Assembly: GCA_034189225.1 (NCBI GenBank)
Contig: JAXHVL010000021.1
Span: forward strand, 1 to 53,497
Reading direction: 5' to 3'
From: JAXHTY01 sp034189225
GTDB lineage: Bacteria > Desulfobacterota > Desulfobacteria > Desulfobacterales > Desulfosudaceae
DNA: 53,497 nucleotides
The notes under the pieces were generated by a model. The model ran no database searches. It had not been told where the DNA came from and saw nothing but the letters and a program-made list of their open reading frames with translations. The position numbers were made by a program, and so were the translations under genes. Positions 15,834 to 24,207 of this stretch are shown piece by piece (within the stretch, counting starts at the first letter, position 1; each line of letters starts with the position of its first letter).

Positions 15834-17114
15834 TCAGAAAAGCGTTTCTGTATTAAAGGTTATGCTGAGAATGACCCTGTTTCTTTCAGTGGTATGGTTA
15901 AAATCAGCCAACTGGCTACTTTGCTTAATCTTTGTGTAATGATACAAAAGGACGAGCCGTAATTCTTCATTCAGCTGCCAATGAACGGATGGCATTATTT
16001 TGTATATGGTCTGTTTTATGTTGTCTGTTTCTGCTTCTGTTTCCTTGGTGGTGATTTCGGCATGCAGCCTTGCCTTGAGTTTGCGGAATATTTTATAATC
16101 GCTGTGGCAGGCAATCGTATCTTTTTGAAGCGTCTGCCCAAGGGCGGTTGATGTGTCGATGTCCCGTTGGATTTCCAGCGATATATCGCCTTTTTCATAT
16201 GAGCGTGTGAGTTTTAAGAGGCCGATGTAGCCCCAGTTTTTTTCGGTTTTACTTTCATGCCATTCTTGAAAAACAGGCTGCAATACCCCCATATGGAATC
16301 CATAACCCAGGAATTCCCTGATGAACTGTTTATAATCCGTCTCCGTATACCTGGCGCCGCTCCATGCGGTTAAATGGAGTCGTTCACTGAGTGGATATGT
16401 CAATCCCAGGTGGAACCGATACTGATCAATGGTGGTGGCGTAGGATGGATAATGCTGGTGGGCGTAATTGCTTTCGAACATCAGGACGGTGTCCCGGTCG
16501 GCAAGCAGATGGGAGATTGTCAGGCCGCCATTTTTATTCGTATAATCCGAATAAGCCGTTGTTCCATAATTCCTTTCAATATAATTCCAGGCAAGCTCTG
16601 CACGGGTCCTTTCGGTTAGATTCCAATAGAAGCTCGGGGTGATTTGATAAAGATCACGGTCGCTGGTGTAAAAAATAAAATCCGGTTCTTCAAATTCTTG
16701 CTCAATGGTGTTGTCTTCCTGAAGTAAACCCATTATGGCGGCGCCCGATTTTTCCGTTATTGACCACTGGTGGCTCAGTCTGTATCGGTGATCTGTCCGG
16801 TCGAGTTCATTCTCTGCTGCATGGTTACGACAGGTGAATTCCGCGAATGACACGGTAAGGGTCTTTTCTGTTTTGTGCTCCCATGTTAAGCGCGGTCTTG
16901 CCATAACAATATAATCATCTATTGGATTGTGCGCTTTGAATGTCAGATTGTCATTGTATGTTTGTGAAAGCGTGAAATCCGGGATAATTCTGGATTCTCC
17001 ACCAAAACCATTCGGCGTCAGTGCCATGCAGATGAATATAGCAAGAGAACCGATGGCTGAAATCTTCGATGGTGCCAACTTTCTGCGTCGCCTCAAAGCC
17101 ATTGATGGTTCCAA
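15834..17114 (-). CDS. Exosortase-system-associated outer-membrane beta-barrel protein
   Basis: A 426-residue exported protein. A signal-like helix at about 17-38 is followed by PDFTLSQTYNDNLTFKA and then many alternating amphipathic strands with aromatic edges (HRYRLSHQWS, FYWNLTERTRAELAW, TERNRVILSITF). This is the pattern of the TIGR03016/BBP2-like barrels regularly found beside exosortase, Wzz and BY-kinase genes. It ends in a C-terminal aromatic (ETLF), as expected for BAM-dependent insertion. It probably forms an outer-membrane conduit or anchor for the polymer. Two upstream in-frame methionines make the exact start uncertain. Confidence 0.8.
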   Translation of the reverse strand: MEPSMALRRRRKLAPSKISAIGSLAIFICMALTPNGFGGESRIIPDFTLSQTYNDNLTFKAHNPIDDYIVMARPRLTWEHKTEKTLTVSFAEFTCRNHAAENELDRTDHRYRLSHQWSITEKSGAAIMGLLQEDNTIEQEFEEPDFIFYTSDRDLYQITPSFYWNLTERTRAELAWNYIERNYGTTAYSDYTNKNGGLTISHLLADRDTVLMFESNYAHQHYPSYATTIDQYRFHLGLTYPLSERLHLTAWSGARYTETDYKQFIREFLGYGFHMGVLQPVFQEWHESKTEKNWGYIGLLKLTRSYEKGDISLEIQRDIDTSTALGQTLQKDTIACHSDYKIFRKLKARLHAEITTKETEAETDNIKQTIYKIMPSVHWQLNEELRLVLLYHYTKIKQSSQLADFNHTTERNRVILSITFNTETLF

Positions 17115-17128
17115 TCAGATTGAACGCG

Positions 17129-17881
17129 TTATTGATTAATGTTTTTATTGTAGACAATCCCGAGCAGGTTGGTGGTTTTCAGCAGATCAGTTGCTTTTTT
17201 TAGTTGCTCCTTGGTGGTTTTGCCGTGTTCAACAACAAGGATCGTGCTGTCCACCTGTCTTGAGAGGATCAGTGCGTCGGCTTTCTCCAGAACCGGCGGT
17301 GTGTCAAAGATAATGAAGCGATCCTGGTAACGGTGTTTAATTTCGTTGATCAGTGCGGTCATTTTGGGCGAACCGATGATTTCAGCAGAGTCCGGCAGGC
17401 CAGTGTTGCCGGGAAGCAGGGTGAGGCGGCTGATGCCGGGGTTAATCAAAATCCGGGCCATGGGCATATCGCTGATCAGGCAGTCTGCCAATCCATAATC
17501 CTGTGAGACACCAAATAATCTGTGCAAACAGGGGGTGTTCAGATCGGCATCCACAAGAAGTGCGGTATGGGCGACATCCATGGCCAGGCAGGCGGCAAGG
17601 TTTGCCGCGGTTAATGATTTGCCTTCGCCATGGCCCGGGCTGGTCACCAGGATGGTGTTCAGTCCCTGCTCTTTCATCTGGTGAAGTACCCGGGTACGCA
17701 GGATTTTGTATTGTTCCGCAGCGGGTGCGGCTTCAAAAAAGGCCACCAAACGGTTTTCACGAAGGGTATCGAGATAAACGTCCACAATGCGGGTCTGGTT
17801 GTATTGGATGGGCAGCGCCAGTGCCGATGACGACGCGGAAGACTGCCCGTTTTTGTCGGGAAATGTATTCATTTTTATCAC
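17129..17881 (-). CDS. BY-kinase/CpsD-type tyrosine autokinase domain protein
   Basis: A cytoplasmic P-loop ATPase that pairs with the Wzz-like protein to control polymer length. It has Walker A VTSPGHGEGKSLTAANLA (residues 79-96), Walker A' LLVDADLN (108-115) and Walker B IIFDTPP (190-196). The usual C-terminal tyrosine cluster is missing; the tail ends VYNKNINQ with a single Tyr. The activating partner loop would be the C-terminal cytoplasmic tail of the adjacent chain-length protein (7 bp upstream). It may therefore be a weakly phosphorylated or switch-only version. Start: first or fourth codon (both ATG); the fourth looks more typical. Confidence 0.88.
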   Translation of the reverse strand: MIKMNTFPDKNGQSSASSSALALPIQYNQTRIVDVYLDTLRENRLVAFFEAAPAAEQYKILRTRVLHQMKEQGLNTILVTSPGHGEGKSLTAANLAACLAMDVAHTALLVDADLNTPCLHRLFGVSQDYGLADCLISDMPMARILINPGISRLTLLPGNTGLPDSAEIIGSPKMTALINEIKHRYQDRFIIFDTPPVLEKADALILSRQVDSTILVVEHGKTTKEQLKKATDLLKTTNLLGIVYNKNINQ

Positions 17882-17888
17882 CTTGTTT

Positions 17889-19643
17889 TTATTGAATTAA
17901 CATGTACCAGAGGACATCAAGGGGCTTATAGAACAGGTGAACGGCTGACACAAACAGAATTGCCATGATGCCCGCGACAACCAGCGCGATAATCGTTTTT
18001 CGTTTTTTCCGGCTTTGGTCTTTGGCAGTAGTAATATGCGGAATAGAGGCAAGAATACGGTTATCGGTATGTTGGGCCAGTACTTTTTCAGACCAAATGG
18101 CCTGGTCGACGGTCTCTCTGATCGCAGTACTGCCGATACCGGTACCGATGCTGAGAAACAGTCCCACCAGTATGATGGCAAGTCGATTTGGCTTATCGGG
18201 TTGTTCGGGAAACATGGCAGGATCAATGATGGTAAACCGTTCGCCTTTCTGGCTTTTTTCAAGTGACTCGGCTGTTTTGGCCGCCATTAATTTGCTGAAC
18301 ACTTCCTGGTAGCGCCTTTGGGCGTCTTGATAATCCCTGTTTAAGGAATTGAATTGGGCTTCAATCCGGGGCGTCATGGCCAGCCGATCTTCATACTCGG
18401 CAATTCGTGAGCGAAGTTTTTTACGCTTTGCCTGAAGCGTTTCGATTTGGTTTTCCATTTGCTCGATGTTGGTGATGATGTTGATGTAGGCCGGATTTTC
18501 GGGCATGGCCTGCTGTTTGTCAATGGCGCTGCTTTCTTTTTGGAGCTTGGCAATATCCTGCTGGATGACATCAGTGGATTGTTTCAGGTTTTTTACATCT
18601 GGATGTTTGTCTGAGTATTGGCTCTGGGCCACAGTGAGTTCTTTTTGAAGCTTTTCCAATTGATTCTGTTTCAGGCGGAGTTCATCGTTCAGGTTGACCA
18701 CCTCTCTTAGAGCATCAATGGATTTCTTTATTTTAATCAGGTCCGGGTGCTTTGCTGAAAGCGATGCTTTAATTTCCGTGTACTGGGTTTGAAGATACTC
18801 GAGCTGTTGCCTGGGGCCACTGAATTTACCGCCCGGACCCTGGATGCCCGGCATGTCAGGATCGATGCCCTTGAGCCGGCCCTCGAGTTCTATTTTTCTA
18901 TCTCTGGCTGAATTTAAATCCTGTTCAAGATATTCCAGTTCCCGTTCCAATCTCTGGATTTCACGGATATTCATCACTTCCATGTCCGGCAGTGACTGGG
19001 CATGTTGTTTTTTGAATTCGGCAATTTTATCTTCCTGGTCGTTGATATTCTGCCGTAGTGCCTGTAGTTCATTTTTAAGAAAGTCGGTGGTGGTTTCTGC
19101 CATCTCCTCTCTTGTTTTCAGGTTTTCTTCCAGGTAAAGCGATGCAAGCCGATTTGCCACTTTTTGAACTTTAGCGGGGTTCTTTCCCTCGTAAGAAAGG
19201 ACAAACGCAATGGTCGCCAATGTGGGGCGGCCGGTTCGTCTGTCCATCACGTCTGCGGTAATGGAGTCAAGTTTGATGTCGTCCCTCATGTTTTGAATGA
19301 CTTCTTCTTTGGGCGCTTCTTTTAATTCTTTCTCATAAAGGTTGAACTGTTCGATAATCTCCTGGAGTCGCGATCGGCTCATGATCTGCTGGGTAATGGT
19401 CTGAAGGCGTTTTTCCACATATTCTGTAACCGTGGATTGCACATAATCGCTGGGAATCTGCTGCCCTTCAATCAGGATGGTGGTTGTAGATTTGTAAATG
19501 GGGGGAAGGGTAAAGGCGATAATCAGGCTGATTATTAAAACGCCCGCAAAAGGGAGTAAAAGCCAATATTTCCGTCGCTTGCAAATCGTCCAGTAATCCC
19601 CGAAAGAATAATTATTAGTGGCTTGTTGTGTGTTGTCTTCCAT
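17889..19643 (-). CDS. Polysaccharide chain-length determinant (Wzz/GumC family)
   Basis: A 584-residue inner-membrane co-polymerase. TM1 is at about 32-54 (YWLLLPFAGVLIISLIIAF), then the Wzz domain, a long periplasmic coiled coil from about 180-440 rich in Glu, Lys and Gln heptads, and a proline-rich FPEQPDKPNRLAI leading into TM2. A further hydrophobic helix lies near the C-terminus (IIALVVAGIMAILFVSAV). It sets chain length with the downstream BY-kinase and links inner-membrane synthesis to the Wza-type exporter. It is typical of XrtA-type loci. It starts about 60 bp after the wza-like gene. Confidence 0.92.
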   Translation of the reverse strand: MEDNTQQATNNYSFGDYWTICKRRKYWLLLPFAGVLIISLIIAFTLPPIYKSTTTILIEGQQIPSDYVQSTVTEYVEKRLQTITQQIMSRSRLQEIIEQFNLYEKELKEAPKEEVIQNMRDDIKLDSITADVMDRRTGRPTLATIAFVLSYEGKNPAKVQKVANRLASLYLEENLKTREEMAETTTDFLKNELQALRQNINDQEDKIAEFKKQHAQSLPDMEVMNIREIQRLERELEYLEQDLNSARDRKIELEGRLKGIDPDMPGIQGPGGKFSGPRQQLEYLQTQYTEIKASLSAKHPDLIKIKKSIDALREVVNLNDELRLKQNQLEKLQKELTVAQSQYSDKHPDVKNLKQSTDVIQQDIAKLQKESSAIDKQQAMPENPAYINIITNIEQMENQIETLQAKRKKLRSRIAEYEDRLAMTPRIEAQFNSLNRDYQDAQRRYQEVFSKLMAAKTAESLEKSQKGERFTIIDPAMFPEQPDKPNRLAIILVGLFLSIGTGIGSTAIRETVDQAIWSEKVLAQHTDNRILASIPHITTAKDQSRKKRKTIIALVVAGIMAILFVSAVHLFYKPLDVLWYMLIQ

Positions 19644-19704
19644 ATATGACCCTTTTTGGTTGTGTTAAAAGATGAAAGGATTGCTCTTCAAGGAAAAACG
19701 GATG

Positions 19705-20349
19705 TCAGGGCACCACCACCACGTCGCCGGTGTGCAGGATGATGTTCTGTGCCAGGTCTTTTCCCTTTTTGACCTTTTTGTAGTTGAACGGGATTTGAAT
19801 CTGCCGGTTATCGTCCATTGTTCTAAGGACGATGATGTTGTTTTTATCGGCAAAGGGGGTGAGTCCGCCGGCCAGGGAAAGGGCCTGCATCACGTTGACG
19901 TGTTTGCCGGGCCTGAACTCGCCGGGCCGGTTGACCTTGCCGATGACATATATTTTGATCTTATTGAACTGGGTCACCATGACCGTTAGATTGACTTCGG
20001 GAATGTATTCGCTGATTCTCCCGGTCAGTTCGTCTTTGAGGGCGGCCACGGTCATGCCGCCGGCTTTGATCTCCCCCACCAGGGGAAATGAGATATACCC
20101 GTCCGGCCGCACGATCACTTCCCGGGTGAGGTCGGGGTCTTTCCACACGGAAATCATCAGAATGTCATCCGGCCCGATGCGATAGGCTTCCCCTGCTGCC
20201 GGCGGTTTGACGGCGCTGTCCAGAGGGGTTTTATCGCCGTGGAACAAAGAACAGCCACTGGTTAGAACAGCGATGGCAAACAGTGCGAAAAACATTTGGG
20301 CAAGCCTTTTGCCCCGGCTGTCTGGCATCTTTTTTTGGGTTGACCACAT
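19705..20349 (-). CDS. Outer-membrane polysaccharide export lipoprotein (Wza/OPX family)
   Basis: First gene of the EPS operon. The signal peptide ends in a lipobox (LTSGC, Cys33), so it is an outer-membrane lipoprotein. YRIGPDDILMISVWKDPDLT starts the Poly_export domain near residue 52, and VIGKVNRPGEFRPGKHVNVMQALSLAGG is a SLBB-type segment near 138. At 214 residues it is one of the short OPX proteins that lack the long C-terminal helix; in such systems a separate barrel, here the 426-aa protein, may make the outer-membrane pore. The first ATG lacks a well-spaced ribosome-binding site; an internal ATG (codon 8) is possible. Confidence 0.92.
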   Translation of the reverse strand: MWSTQKKMPDSRGKRLAQMFFALFAIAVLTSGCSLFHGDKTPLDSAVKPPAAGEAYRIGPDDILMISVWKDPDLTREVIVRPDGYISFPLVGEIKAGGMTVAALKDELTGRISEYIPEVNLTVMVTQFNKIKIYVIGKVNRPGEFRPGKHVNVMQALSLAGGLTPFADKNNIIVLRTMDDNRQIQIPFNYKKVKKGKDLAQNIILHTGDVVVVP

Positions 20350-20640
20350 GATTGGAGGCCTTTCTCCTTTAGGTGTTTTCGTTTGTGCAACCGGGGGCCG
20401 GGCATAGCTTCGCCCCGTGGATTACATCATCCATTTTTCACCTGACGGATTGTCTGTAGTTTCATCATATGAAAATTCATAATGTTTATCCGCGGGGTGT
20501 TAATAAAAGATAAATGTCCTGTTAAGAAATTGTTTGGATTTTTTGGGTGAAATGTACTGCCGGTGTAATTGCCGACCAGATTCCCATGAATCGAGAGTTT
20601 ATACGAAGTGTAAGGAGACCGCTTCTTTTTTAATGAAAAA
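20350..20640 (-). promoter_or_regulatory. Leader region of the EPS operon with adjacent hairpins
   Basis: Some 290 bp without a gene on either strand lie ahead of the wza-like gene. Read on the minus strand it holds, in order, a small hairpin (TGGAT/ATCCA around 20432), a GC hairpin (CGGGGC-GAAGCTAT-GCCCGG around 20405-20424) and a CCGG-CCC-CCGG stem (around 20398), then GTTGCACAAACG and AAAGGAG. This compact set of stems in a probable 5' UTR looks like a structured leader. I cannot match it to a known riboswitch class. The outer part is AT-rich and may hold the promoter; no convincing -35/-10 pair was found. Confidence 0.35.
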
Positions 20641-20654
20641 TTAACAGAACAATT

Positions 20655-21632
20655 TTGCCCGGTGGGGCTGTTCAGTGTGATCAAAACCGGCTCACCATCA
20701 GGGAGCGCAACATTTCTTTCATGGTGCTGCTTGAAAAAATTTCCAGAAATGCCAACGTTAATATCTACGTGGTGGGCAAGCAATTGCCCCGGAGCGTTTC
20801 CCTGAATATCGTGGATAAGCCCCTTGATGATGCATTGCGGATGCTGCTGCGGGGATACAGTTATGCGGTCGTCTATGGTGCGCCGGGGACCGGGGGCGCT
20901 GTTGTGTCGTCGGACTTGTATGCGGATGCAGGCCGGCGGGTGACCCTGTTGCAGGCAGGTGCGGGAGCAGGTTCGGCAAGAAGCGATCAGGCCGTTTCCC
21001 GCAGCGTCCGCAGCCGACCACGAAGCAGCGTTGCAGGGAAGGCTGTTCAACGGCGCCGGCGCCATTAGACTGCAACTTCCGAAAGCCACGCGGCAGCACC
21101 GCGGACATCCCGTCAATCCACCGGTCAGGCCGCGACGCCAACAAACAGCACCGGATATCCGGATAATGCGCCGGCCAGCGGCGCGTGGGCTTATTACCAG
21201 CAGGCAGGGGGCCAGGAGGGGGCTGATGCAAGTGCTGTCGAAGGCGGGGGCGCGTATGCAGCAGCCGATGCCGGTTTTGGCGCCGAATATATCCGTCTTT
21301 CAGGCAGTGGAGCGGATAACGCCAACGAAAATACGGATACCGCTGCATTGGACTCCACGGGCGATTATGACAATGACCAGGGCGATGGCCCTGATGACAA
21401 CGGACCTGATCGCGACCTTGAGCGGCCTGACGGGGATTATGGCGGCCAAAACAGGCGCTGCAAGCAGTATTGTTCCGAACGGTACAGCCTGGAGCAGCGC
21501 ATTGCAAGCGGGCAGTCCGATCGGTACTATAAAAAGTGGGCAGAGATCCGCGGGGAGAAATACATCACCCATGACAGTGAAAGGCTTGAATACGTGGAGG
21601 ACCGGATTGCCGACCTGAGCTGCGGTTGCTGA
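20655..21632 (+). pseudogene. Broken STN-domain (secretin/TonB N-terminal-like) protein gene
   Basis: The left part encodes an STN-like fold: NRLTIRERNISFMVLLEKIS, then NIYVVGKQLPRSVSLNIVDK and PLDDALRMLLRGYSYAVVYG. The same frame hits TAG at 21066-21068 and then stays open for another 188 codons, ending in a charged C-terminus (RYYKKWAEIRGEKYITHDS). The part after the stop is Gly/Ala/Asn/Asp-rich and then well ordered, so it was coding. There is also no signal peptide: the frame opens only at 20637 after a TGA. I read it as a decayed gene with lost N-terminus and one nonsense codon. A pair of compensating frameshifts near 20945 and 21100 is an alternative. Confidence 0.6.
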
Positions 21633-21678
21633 TGCAGCGGGTAGCACCGAACGTAAGGGGTAGAAAAAAAGTGAGGTA

Positions 21679-21715
21679 AAAAAGGGGTTATGATGTTCGA
21701 TCATAACCCCTTTTT
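21679..21715. terminator. Strong bidirectional terminator hairpin
   Basis: A perfect 16-bp stem (left arm AAAAAGGGGTTATGAT) around a GTTCG loop, with A-tract on one side and T-tract on the other. It works in either direction: end of tRNA-Phe on the minus strand, end of the broken STN gene on the plus strand. Confidence 0.92.
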
Positions 21716-21724
21716 GTTGGTTAT

Positions 21725-21800
21725 TGGTGCCGAGGGGCGGATTTGAACCACCGACACGGGGATTTTCAGTCACCTGCTCTACCGACTGAGCTACCTCGGC
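21725..21800 (-). tRNA. tRNA-Phe (GAA)
   Basis: A full cloverleaf with encoded CCA. The acceptor stem GCCGAGG pairs with CCTCGGC, the D-arm is GCTCAGTCGGTAGAGC, the anticodon loop is CTGAAAA (anticodon GAA), and the T-arm is GGTGG-TTCAAAT-CCGCC. The anticodon stem reads GGTGA against TCCCC, leaving one U-C mismatch at pair 29-41 where most bacterial tRNA-Phe have G-C. A TTGACA promoter lies just upstream and a strong terminator just downstream, so it is a single-gene transcript. Confidence 0.96.
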
Positions 21801-21816
21801 ACTTGCTAAAATTAAG

Positions 21817-21845
21817 AATCTAATAGAAGGTCCCCGTTTTGTCAA
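21817..21845 (-). promoter_or_regulatory. Sigma-70 promoter of tRNA-Phe
   Basis: On the minus strand TTGACA (21840-21845) is followed after 17 bases by TAGATT (21817-21822), a 4/6 match to the -10 box. The tRNA 5' end is 16 bases further on. Spacing and position fit well. Confidence 0.7.
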
Positions 21846-21882
21846 GTGCTTTCCCCGGTTCGTGCAGGAAAAAATGCAATTT

Positions 21883-22608
21883 TTACATGTCCCCGAAAAT
21901 ATGCTGCACAAGGGCACAGGCGGCAACGGCTGCGGTGTCCGCCTTGAGAATTCGGGGGCCCATGCCGGCGGGGATCAGTCCCTTTGCCCGGGCGTGGTCG
22001 ATCTCGCCGGCGGTGAACCCGCCTTCCGGACCGATCAGGATGAGAATCCGGGAAACCGGCTGCGCTGTTTTTTCAAGGGCGGGGGTGTCGTTGCCGGTAA
22101 AGATAATGCCCATGTCGTAGGCGGCTGCGGCATCAACTACTTCGTCAAACGATACGGGCGGATGAATCCGGGGCAGCATGCCCCGTTCGCATTGCTTGAG
22201 GGATTCTCTGGCGATGCTTTCCCAGCGTGCGATTCGCTGAGAAACGTGCATCCGGTTTCGGTCCGGCACGGCGCGCTCCGTCTCAAAAGGGAGCCATTCA
22301 CTGATCCCCAGTTCAGTGAGCTGACGGACCAGCCCGTCCATTTTTTTGTCTTTAAGCAGTGCCTGGCCCAGGGTGATATGAACCGGGGAATCGGTATCGA
22401 AGGCGAGCATATCAGTTATGGTTACCTGCACGGCTTTTGGGGAGATGGCATTGATCCGAGCCATCAATGTATGCCCCTTGCCGTCGAACATGCCGATTGT
22501 GTCACCCTGTTTCATCCGCAGGACGCTGGCGATGTGCTTGGCATCCGGCCCCTGGATGGTATGGGGCATACCGATGGATGCCGGCTTGTCGATGAAAAAA
22601 CGCCGCAT
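21883..22608 (-). CDS. rsmE: 16S rRNA (uracil1498-N3)-methyltransferase RsmE
   Basis: A SPOUT-class SAM methyltransferase modifying U1498 of 16S rRNA. It starts MRRFFIDKPASIG, as RsmE usually does, with a PUA-like N-terminal domain (DAKHIASVLRMKQGDTIGMFDGKG). LGQALLKDKKMDGLVRQLTELGI marks the linker, and LILIGPEGGFTAGEI with LGPRILKADTA-type ending (GPRILKADTAAV) the knotted SAM site. I chose the ATG at 22608 with AAAGG 6-7 bases upstream; the frame extends to 22686 but the extra 26 residues are not family-like. The 241-residue length is normal. Transcribed away from the acidic-protein gene. Confidence 0.95.
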   Translation of the reverse strand: MRRFFIDKPASIGMPHTIQGPDAKHIASVLRMKQGDTIGMFDGKGHTLMARINAISPKAVQVTITDMLAFDTDSPVHITLGQALLKDKKMDGLVRQLTELGISEWLPFETERAVPDRNRMHVSQRIARWESIARESLKQCERGMLPRIHPPVSFDEVVDAAAAYDMGIIFTGNDTPALEKTAQPVSRILILIGPEGGFTAGEIDHARAKGLIPAGMGPRILKADTAAVAACALVQHIFGDM

Positions 22609-22755
22609 GGAGCCTTTCCGGTATAGTGTTAAAAATTGCAGGCCGCCGTTTCCATTAACTGTATCAACATGCCGGGAAAAACACAAAATTTTCTTCGGAA
22701 AACGGTGAATATTGGTACAGCCAAAGTTTTTTCAAGCAGTTAAGCTGCAAAACCC

Positions 22756-22785
22756 TTGACACAAAGGGCTTTAACTGGTAATTAT
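22756..22785 (+). promoter_or_regulatory. Candidate promoter of the acidic-repeat protein
   Basis: TTGACA at 22756-22761, 18-base spacer, AATTAT at 22780-22785 (4/6 to TATAAT). It sits about 50 bases before the chosen start codon in the divergent gap next to rsmE. Confidence 0.5.
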
Positions 22786-22836
22786 TAAAGAACATCATCT
22801 TTTAAAAGCATATTCCGTTCCGAAATGAGGGGGATT

Positions 22837-23967
22837 ATGGCAGCGACAAAAAAACCTCAAGGCCAGAGACCTGATAAAAACACCGCTCCGGCTGATCCGC
22901 TGGAAGAGACGGAGGAAGACCGGGATATCCTGGAACTGACTGAAGCGACCATAATGGTGGATTCCAATGGAGAGGAAGAAACCGTGGATCTGAGCGATAT
23001 TGTGGACGGTAATGAGACCGCGCTCGGGCAGGCCAACGATTTTATGGATGAAGCTGAAGATTATTACATGACAGGGGATGCGGAAATGGATTCAGAATCC
23101 GGCGCGGATATCATTGACCTGACGGAGGAGGCGCCCGTGGACGAAGAAGATGATGATATCATTGATCTCTTTGAAGAAGTCGATGATTCGGAGGACGAAG
23201 CCATTATCGAGCTCACGGACGTTGAGGAGGATGAGACCGATGATATTCTTGACCTGACCGAGGAAGTCCCGGCTGAAGATCCCACAGCCGCGGAACCGGC
23301 GTCAGATACAGAACTCCCGTCTGAAGATGATGATATTATCGATTTAACCGAATCGGTGGAAAGTGAGAATGAGGATACAATGATGATGGATTTTGCCGAC
23401 ACGGTAGAATTGAGTGACATTGTGGATGACAATCAGGCAGGGCATGGCGACGGATCGCTCAGGGAGTTGCGGGAGACGGAATCCGCGGCCATGGATGAAA
23501 CGGTGGACGATGAAGATGAAGCCGAAGATGATGTCCTGGATGAGGACAGCCTGGTCACCGATTATGAGGATGGAGAAGATACCGGGGAAAGCGCGGCATT
23601 TTCCGACTCTCTTGATACGGAGCTCGAAAGCGCCCTGGATATTGACAGGGATGCATCTTTTGAAGAACCCGGTGGCGGAGAGGGAAAGATTTCGGTCCAT
23701 GTCCGCAACCGCAGGGAGATCGACCGGCCCGAGGATTTTAATGCCGAGGCCATGGAGCAGTGGCAGGAGAAGGTCCTGAAAAACATGGCCGCTTCCGACG
23801 TAGCCGGCCGGATTACTGACGAGCAGCTTGAAGCCGCCCTTGTCAAGGCCATAAAGGAAGTCTATTCCGAAAAGCTTGAGGCGATTATTGAAGATGTGGT
23901 GGAAAAAACCATCGTCGATGAGATCGAGAAGTTGAAAAAGCTCGTATACGGCGGCGGGGATCTGTAA
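22837..23967 (+). CDS. Highly acidic DIIDLTE-repeat protein with helical C-terminus
   Basis: A 376-residue protein I cannot assign to a named family. About residues 20-280 are strongly acidic, low in aromatics and probably disordered, punctuated by a short hydrophobic-acidic motif: DILELTE at 30, DIIDLTE at 91 and 166, DIIDLFE at 107, AIIELTD at 122, DILDLTE at 136. A second motif, V[DE]LSDIVD, occurs at 50 and 190, so residues 30-57 and 166-197 look like a long-range duplication. The C-terminal about 75 residues are folded helices (EQLEAALVKAIKEVYSEKL, then IIEDVVEKTIVDEIEKLKK). This plan (acidic disordered linker, D-I-L-x-L-T-type motifs, helical C-terminal oligomeriser) recalls PopZ-like polar hubs, but homology is not shown. 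The ATG at 22837 has GAGGGGG ahead of it. Confidence 0.8.
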   Translation: MAATKKPQGQRPDKNTAPADPLEETEEDRDILELTEATIMVDSNGEEETVDLSDIVDGNETALGQANDFMDEAEDYYMTGDAEMDSESGADIIDLTEEAPVDEEDDDIIDLFEEVDDSEDEAIIELTDVEEDETDDILDLTEEVPAEDPTAAEPASDTELPSEDDDIIDLTESVESENEDTMMMDFADTVELSDIVDDNQAGHGDGSLRELRETESAAMDETVDDEDEAEDDVLDEDSLVTDYEDGEDTGESAAFSDSLDTELESALDIDRDASFEEPGGGEGKISVHVRNRREIDRPEDFNAEAMEQWQEKVLKNMAASDVAGRITDEQLEAALVKAIKEVYSEKLEAIIEDVVEKTIVDEIEKLKKLVYGGGDL

Positions 23968-24003
23968 AAACGATCCTGCCGCTGCCGTTTCAAAAAATAG
24001 TTG

Positions 24004-24037
24004 AAAAAAAGGGGGATTATCACATAATCCCTTTTTT
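24004..24037 (+). terminator. Rho-independent terminator after the acidic-repeat gene
   Basis: AAAAAGGGGGATTAT, CAC loop, ATAATCCCTTTTTT. One or two extra G make a small bulge; the stem is followed by a run of T. It ends the 22837-23967 transcript just before the MITE. Confidence 0.85.
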
Positions 24038-24043
24038 ACTATC

Positions 24044-24188
24044 TAGTGTCCATCCAGAAATTAGATATTTTGGTCGAGTTCAAGGAAGGCGAAAATTTTA
24101 ACCGGAGGAATACTTTGCGTATTTTGAGGATTAAAATTTGAGCCTGACGCAGAAATCGGGCAAAATAGCAATTTATGGATGGGCACTA
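24044..24188. repeat. 145-bp MITE ahead of valS
   Basis: Terminal inverted repeats TAGTGTCCATCCAGAAATT (left) and TAGTGCCCATCCATAAATT (right, read inward), each beginning with a TA that may be the target duplication. The interior holds GTTCAAGGAAGGCG, then a potential hairpin around GGAGGAATAC-TTTGC-GTATTTTGAGG, and GACGCAGAAATCGGGC. The same element, inverted, begins at 53401, and a lone end is at 41983-42009. The right end lies 19 bp before the valS start codon. Confidence 0.85.
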
Positions 24189-24207
24189 TCTAGGAACAGG
24201 AGTACGA

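Noticed and set aside
20427..21507. Long minus-strand open frames opposite the STN pseudogene
   Set aside because: They are rich in Cys, Pro and Arg without pattern. The plus strand carries the recognisable STN sequence.
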